Part shown: one piece after another, positions 57,201-64,000 of the stretch
Numbering within the stretch: the stretch's first letter is position 1
Layout of the letters: each line of letters begins with the position of its first letter
From: Odontocerum albicorne
Lineage: Eukaryota; Arthropoda; Insecta; Trichoptera; Odontoceridae
DNA: 64,000 bases
Assembly: GCA_949825065.1 (NCBI GenBank)
Contig: OX463849.1
Location: forward strand, 41,661,234-41,725,233
Reading direction: 5' to 3'
Translations under genes and position numbers: made by a program
Notes under the pieces: model-generated
Databases searched by the model: none
Told to the model about the DNA's origin: nothing
Seen by the model: the letters and a program-made list of their open reading frames with translations, nothing else

Positions 57201-59481
57201 AAATGCTTGAAATAACGATAAATCATTAAAACGTTTGAATGAAACGCATTTGCGTTCATTATGATAAAAAACCTCAAAACGTGCGAAATTTGTATGATCA
57301 TTTCTCAGTAATAAGCGGAAACTTCACACATTTTACTCGAAAAATTGCCATTGGCGGCCAAGATTACAAATATATGTACAGAATCCCAACAGAAATATTG
57401 TTTGTTCAACGTGTTTTCGTTATTTTAGTCCCAAACCTCTAATTTTACGAAATTTTAATATTTTGGAACAAAAATTTCCAGTTTGAATGAATTTTGACTA
57501 GCATAAAACCAATTTTTTTTACAACAATTATGGAATTAACGATAAATCAGTAAAATGTGTGAAAGAAACGCAAATGCGTACATTATGATTAAAAACCTCA
57601 AAACGTGCGAAATTTGTATGATCATTTCTCAGTAATAGGCGGAAACTTCACACATTTTACTCGAAAAATTGCCATTGGCGGCCAAGATTACAAATATATG
57701 TACAGAATCTCAACAGAAATATTGTTTGTTCAACGTGTTTTTCGTTATTTTGGCCCCAAACCTCTAATTTTACGAAATTTCAATATTTTGGGACAAAAAT
57801 TTCCAGTTTGAATGAATTTCGACTAACATAGAACCAATTTTTTTTACAAAAATGCTGGAAATAACGATAAATCATTAAAATGTGTGAATGAAACGCATTT
57901 GCGTTCATTATGATAAAAAACCTCAAAACGTGCGAAATTTGTATGATCATTTCTCAGTAATAGGCGACAACTTCACACATTTTACTCGAAAAATTGCCAT
58001 TGGCGGCCAAGATTACAAATATATGTACAGAATCCCAACAGAAATATTGTTTGTTCAACGTGTTTTCGTTATTTTAGTCCCAAACCTCTAATTTTACGAA
58101 ATTTCAATATTTTGGAACAAAAATTTCCAGTTTGAATGAATTTTGACTAACATAAAACCAATTTTTTTTACAACAATTATGGAATTAACGATAAATCATT
58201 TAAAATGTGTGAAAGAAACGCAAATGCGTACATTATGATTAAAAACCTCAAAACGTGCGAAATTTGTATGATCATTTCTCAGTAATAGGCGGAAACTTCA
58301 CACATTTTACTCGAAAAATTGCCATTGGCAGCCAAGATTACAAATATATGTACAGAATCCCAACAGAAATATTGTTTGTTCAACGTGTTTTCGTTATTTT
58401 AGTCCCAAACCTCTAATTTTACGAAATTTCAATATTTTGGAACAAAAATTTCCAGTTTGAATGAATTTGACTAACATAAAACCAATTTTTTTTACAACAA
58501 TTATGGAATTAACGATAAAATCATTAAAATGTGTGAAAGAAACGCAAATGCGTACATTATGATTAAAAACCTCAAAACGTGCGAAATTTGTATGATCATT
58601 TCTCAGTAATAGGCGGAAACTTCACACATTTTACTCGAAAAAATTGCCATTGGCGGCCAAGATTACAAATATATGTACAGAATCCCAACAGAAATATTGT
58701 TTGTTCAACGTGTTTTCGTTATTTTGGCCCCAAACCTCTAATTTTACGAAATTTCAATATTTTTGAGTAAAAATTTCCAGTTGAAATGAATGTTGACTAA
58801 CATTAAATCAATTTTTTGTACAAAAATGCTAGAATTATCAAAAAACCATGAAAATTCGTGATAGAAAGGCCTTTGCGTTACTTATGATATAAAACCTCAA
58901 AACCAGAGAAATTTGTATGAACATTTCAGTGAAAGGCGGAAACTTCACACGTTTTACTCGAAAAATTGCCTTTGCCGGCCAAGATTACAAATATATGTAC
59001 AGAATCTCAACAGAAATATTGTTTGTTTAATGGGTTTTCGTTATTTTCGCCCCAAACCTATAATTTTACGAAATTTCTATATTGTGGGACGAAAATTTCC
59101 AGTTTGAATGAATTTCGACTAACATAGAACAAATTTTTTTATACAAAAATGCTTGAAATAACGATAAATCATTAAAACGTTTGAATGAAACGCATTTGCG
59201 TTCATTATGATAAAAAACCTCAAAACGTGCGAAATTTGTATGATCATTTCTCAGTAATAAGCGGAAACTTCACACATTTTACTCGAAAAATTGCCATTGG
59301 CGGCCAAGATTACAAATATATGTACAGAATCCCAACAGAAATATTGTTTGTTCAACGTGTTTTCGTTAATTTTAGTCCCAAACCTCTAATTTTACGAAAT
59401 TTTTAATATTTTGGAACAAAAATTTCCAGTTTGAATGAATTTTGACTAGCATAAAACCAATTTTTTTTACAACAATTATGG

Positions 59482-59681
59482 NNNNNNNNNNNNNNNNNNN
59501 NNNNNNNNNNNNNNNNNNNNNNNNNNNNNNNNNNNNNNNNNNNNNNNNNNNNNNNNNNNNNNNNNNNNNNNNNNNNNNNNNNNNNNNNNNNNNNNNNNNN
59601 NNNNNNNNNNNNNNNNNNNNNNNNNNNNNNNNNNNNNNNNNNNNNNNNNNNNNNNNNNNNNNNNNNNNNNNNNNNNNNNNN
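59482..59681. other. Assembly gap, 200 N
   Basis: A placeholder gap within the satellite; both sides are the same monomer type (AACAATTATGG before, AATTATGGAATTAACG after). Confidence 1.
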
Positions 59682-62600
59682 AATTATGGAATTAACGATA
59701 AATCATTAAAATGTGTGAAAGAAACGCAAATGCGTACATTATGATTAAAAAACCTCAAAACGTGCGAAATTTGTATGATCATTTCTCAGTAATAGGCGGA
59801 AACTTCACACATTTTACTCGAAAAATTGCCATTGGCGGCCAAGATTACAAATATATGTACAGAATCCCAACAGAAATATTGTTTGTTCAACGTGTTTTCG
59901 TTATTTTGGCCCCAAACCTCTAATTTTACGAAATTTCAATATTTTTGAGTAAAAATTTCCAGTTTAAATGAATGTTGACTAACATTAAATCAATTTTTTG
60001 TACAAAAATGCTAGAATTATCAAAAAACCATGAAAATTCGTGATAAAAAGGCCTTTGCGTTACTTATGATACAAAACCTCAAAACCAGAGAAATTTTGTA
60101 TGAACATTTCAGTGAAAGGCGGAAACTTCACACATTTTACTCGAAAAATTGCATTTGCCGGCCAAGATTACAAATATATGTACAGAATCTCAACAGAAAT
60201 ATTGTTTGTGTAATGTGTTTTCGTTATTTTCGCCCCAAACCTATAATTTTACGAAATTTCTATATTGTGGGACAAAATTTCCAGTTTGAATGAATTTCGA
60301 CTAACATAGAACCAATTTTTTTTTACAAAAATGCTGGAAATAACGATAAATCATTAAAATGTGTGAATGAAACGCATTTGCGTTCATTATGATAAAAAAC
60401 CTCAAAACGTGCGAAATTTGTATGATCATTTCTCAGTAAAAAGCGGAAACTTCACACATTTTACTCGAAAAATTGCATTTGCCGGCCAAGATTACAAATA
60501 TATGTACAGAATCTCAACAGAAATATTGTTTGTGTAATGTGTTTTCGTTATTTTCGCCCCAAACCCATAATTTTACGAAATTTCTATATTGTGGGACAAA
60601 AATTTCCAGTTTGAACGAATTTTGACTAACATAAAACCAATTTTTTTACTAAAATGCTGAAAATAACGATACATCATGAAAATGTGTGAAAAAAACGCAT
60701 TTGCGTTCATTGTGATAAAAAATCTCAAAACGTGAGTAATTTGAATGAGATCATTTCTCAGTAATAGGCGGAAACTTCACACATTTTACTCGAAAAATTG
60801 CCTTTGCCGGCCAAGATTACAAATATATGTACCGAATCTCAACAGAAATATTGTTTGTTCAATGTGTTTTCGTTATTTTCGCCCCAAACCTATAATTTTA
60901 CGAAATTTCTATATTGTGGGACTGAAAATTTCCAGTTTGAATGAATTTCGACTAACATAGAATCAATATTTTTTACAAAAATGCTGGAAATAACGATACA
61001 TCATGAAAATGTGTGAATGAAACGCATTTGCGTTCATTGTGATAAAAAACCTCAAAACGTGCGAAATTTGTATGATCATTTCTCAGTAAAAATCGGAAAC
61101 TTCACACATTTTACTCGAAAAATTGCATTTGCCGGCCAAGATTACAAATATTTGTACAGAATCTCAACAGAAATATTGTTTGTGTAATGTGTTTTCGTTA
61201 TTTTCGCCCCAAACCTATAATTTTACGAAATTTCTATATTGTGGGACAAAAATTTCCAGTTTGAATGAATTTCGACTAACATAGAACCAATTTTTTTTTA
61301 CAAAAATGCTGGAAATAACGATAAATCATTAAAATGTGTGAATGAAACGTATTTGCGTTCCATTATGATAAAAAACCTCAAAACGTGCGAAATTTGTATG
61401 ATCATTTCCCAGTAATAAGCGGAAACTTCACACATTTTACTCGAAAAATTGCCATTGGCGGCCAAGATTACAAATATATGTACAGAATCCCAACAGAAAT
61501 ATTGTTTGTTCAACGTGTTTTCGTTATTTTCGCCCCAAACCTCTAATTTTACGAAATTTTAATATTTTGGAACAAAATTTCCAGTTTGAATGAATTTTGA
61601 CTAACATAAAACCAATTTTTTTTACAACAATTATGGAATTAACGATAAATCATTAAAATGTGTGAATGAAACGCATTTGCGTTCATTATGATAAAAAACC
61701 TCAAAACGTGCGAAATTTGTATGATCATTTCTCAGTAATAAGCGGAAACTTCACACATTTTACTCGAAAAATTGCCATGGCGGCCAAGATTACAAATATA
61801 TGTACAGAATCCCAGCAGAAAGATTGTTTGTTCAACGTGTTTTCGATATTTTCGCCCCAAACCTCTAATTTTACGAAATTTCATTATTTTGGGACAAAAA
61901 TTTCCAGTTTGAATGAATTTTGACTTACATTAAACCAAATTTTTGTACAAAAATGCTAGAATTATCAATAAACCATGAAAATTCGTGACAAAATCGACTT
62001 TGCGTTACTTATGATACAAAACCTCATAACCAGCGAAATTTGTATGAACATTTCAGTAAAAGGCGGAAACTTTACACATTTTACTCGAAAAATTGCCTTT
62101 GACTGCCAGGATTACAAATATATGTACAGAATCTCAACAGAAATATTGTTTGTTCAACGTGTTTTCGTTATTTAGGCCCCAAACCTCTAATTTTACGAAA
62201 TTTCAATATTTTGGGACAAAAATTTCCAGTTTGAACGAATTTTGACTAACATAAAACCAATTTTTTTACTAAAATGCTGAAAATAACGATACATCATGAA
62301 AATGTGTGAAAAAAAACGCATTTGCGTTCATTGTGATAAAAAATCTCAAAACGTGAGTAATTTGAATGAGATCATTTCTCAGTAATAGGCGGAAACTTCA
62401 CACATTTTACTCGAAAAATTGCCTTTGCCGGCCAAGATTACAAATATATGTACCGAATCTCAACAGAAATATTGTTTGTTCAATGTGTTTTCGTTATTTT
62501 CGCCCCAAACCTATAATTTTACGAAATTTCTATATTGTGGGACAAAAATTTCCAGTTTGAATGAATTTCGACTAACATAGAACCAATTTTTATTACAAAA

Positions 62601-64000
62601 ATACTGGAAATAACGATAAATCATTAAAATGTGTGAATGAAACGCATTTGCGTTCATTATGATAAAAAACCTCAAAACGTGCGAAATTTGTATGATCATT
62701 TCTTAGTAATAAGCGGAAACTTCACACATTTTACTCGAAAAATTGCCATTAGCGGTAAAGATTACAAATATATGTACAGAATCCCAACAGATATATTGTT
62801 TGTTCAACGTGTTTTCGTTATTTTAGTCCCAAACCTCTAATTTTACGAAATTTTAATATTTTGGATAAAAAATTTCCAGTTTGAATGAATTTTGACTAAC
62901 ATAAAACCAATTTTGTTTACAAAAATGCTGGAACTAACGATTTATCATGAAAATGTGTGAAAGAAACGCATTTGCGTTCATTATGATAAAAAACCTCAAA
63001 ACGTGCGAAATTTGTATGATCATTTCTCAGTAATTGGCGGAAACTTCACACATTTTACTCGAAAAATTGTCTTTGGCGGCCAAGATTACAAATATATGTA
63101 CAGAATCCCAACAGAAATATTGTTTGTTCAATGTTTTTTCGTTATTTTCGCCCCAAACCTATAATTTTACGAAATTTCTATATTGTGGGACTGAAAATTT
63201 CCAGTTTGAATGAATTTCGACTAACATAGAATCAAAATTTTTTACAAAAATGCTGGAATTAACGATAAATCATGAAAATGTGTGAATGAAACGCATTTGC
63301 GTTCATTGTGATAAAAAACCTCAAAACGTGCGAAATTTGTATGATCATTTCTCAGTAAAAAGCGGAAACTTCACACATTTTACTCGAAAAATTGCCATTG
63401 GCGGCCAAGATTACAAATAAATGTACAGAATCCCAACAGAAATATTGTTTGTTCAACGTGTTTTCGTTATTTTAGTCCCAAACCTCTAATTTTACAAAAT
63501 TTTAATGTTTTGGAACAAAGTTTTTCCAGTTTGAATGAATTTTGACTAACATAAAACCAATTTTTTTTACAACAATTATGGAATTAACGATAAATCATTA
63601 AAATGTGTGAAAGAAACGCAAATGCGTACATTATGATTAAAAACATCAAAACGTGCGAAATTTGTATGATCATTTCTCAGTAATAGGCGGAAACTTCACA
63701 CATTTTACTCGAAAAATTGCCATTGGCGGCCAAGGTTACAAATATATTTACAGAATCCCAACAGAAATATTGTTTGTTCAACGTGTTTTCGTTATTTTGG
63801 CCCCAAACCTCTAATTTTATCAAATTTCAATATTTTAGAGTAAAAATTTCCAGTTTAAATTAATGTTGACTAACATTAAATCAATTTTTTGTACAAAAAT
63901 GCTAGAATTATCAAAAAACCATGAAAATTCGTGATAGAAAGGCCTTTGCGTTACTTATGATACAAAACCTCAAAACCAGAGAAATTTGTATGAACATTTC

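Larger units (their letters stand above)
52560..64000. repeat. Satellite array, about 324-bp monomer with 1,946-bp higher-order repeat
   Basis: Around 35 monomers run to the window edge. Constant landmarks per monomer are CATTTCTCAGTAATAGGCGG, ACTCGAAAAATTGCC, TACAAATATATGTACAGAAT, TTGTTTGTTCAACGTG, CGCCCCAAACCT, and TTTCCAGTTTGAATGAATTT. Sequence variants alternate; the one with GCTAGAATTATCAA and AAATTCGTGA occurs at 55261, 56882, 58828, 60010, 61955 and 63901. Spacings of 1,946, 1,945 and 1,946 bp define a six-monomer higher-order unit, with one 1,621-bp (five-monomer) interval at the left. Each monomer shows the same 60-70-codon frame (IAIGGQDYKYMYRIPTEIL), an effect of homogenised sequence rather than a gene. 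Tandem AT-rich satellite of this kind is typical of pericentromeric or subtelomeric heterochromatin. Confidence 0.95.

Noticed and set aside
59442..59744. A 100-codon frame through the gap
   Set aside because: It is an artefact of translating Ns.
54287..62840. Repeated frames of 60-100 codons (KRICVHYDKKPQNVRNLYDH type) as a tandem gene family
   Set aside because: They are the same window of each satellite monomer. Monomer length is not a multiple of three, upstream signals are lacking and indels break the frame in several monomers; homogenisation explains the conservation.
52560..64000. A CENP-B box in the satellite (TTTCGTTATTTTCGCCCC)
   Set aside because: The TTCG part fits but the central A and the CGGG part do not; too weak to call.

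Overview
The window is AT-rich eukaryotic nuclear DNA, most likely from an insect. The evidence is one clear intron-containing animal gene (a Tctex-type dynein light chain), several mariner lineages, Tc1 elements, tRNA-derived SINEs, many dead non-LTR retrotransposon pieces, solo LTRs and a long satellite array. Nothing bacterial is present: no operons, no ribosome binding sites, no CRISPR. The species cannot be fixed from the sequence.

Layout. 1-25 kb is gene-free repeat territory: two hammerhead-like foldback elements, LINE remnants, SINEs, two 600-bp MITEs with TTAN target duplications, an internally deleted mariner, a dead Tc1-like element and several minisatellites, two of which grew inside older transposons. 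25.3-26.2 kb holds a truncated LINE and a host exon that reads like the C terminus of the tRNA m1A58 methyltransferase TRMT61A. 26.3-35.1 kb carries three more mariners of different lineages, RT fragments and an unidentified pseudogene. 36.6-37.5 kb is a solo LTR. 38.5-42.4 kb is the dynein light chain gene in three exons; its second intron contains a nearly intact Tc1-family transposon on the same strand. 42.4-52.5 kb is AT-rich spacer with one LINE fragment, a hAT MITE, a second solo LTR and two more hammerhead-like elements.

52.6-64 kb, to the window end, is a tandem satellite with a monomer of about 324 bp and a higher-order repeat of 1,946 bp (six monomers). Its left edge is diverged and carries a retroelement insertion. 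It contains a 200-N assembly gap.

Best leads: (1) a family of short non-autonomous elements with terminal foldback arms, 11-13-bp target duplications and hammerhead-ribozyme-like cores, probably related to Penelope-like retroelements; (2) the satellite higher-order structure, including an inverted palindrome core between monomer types; (3) the near-intact Tc1 element whose reading frame is broken only by an 88-bp intron-like insertion. Most small open frames in the window are chance or satellite-derived and are not annotated as genes.
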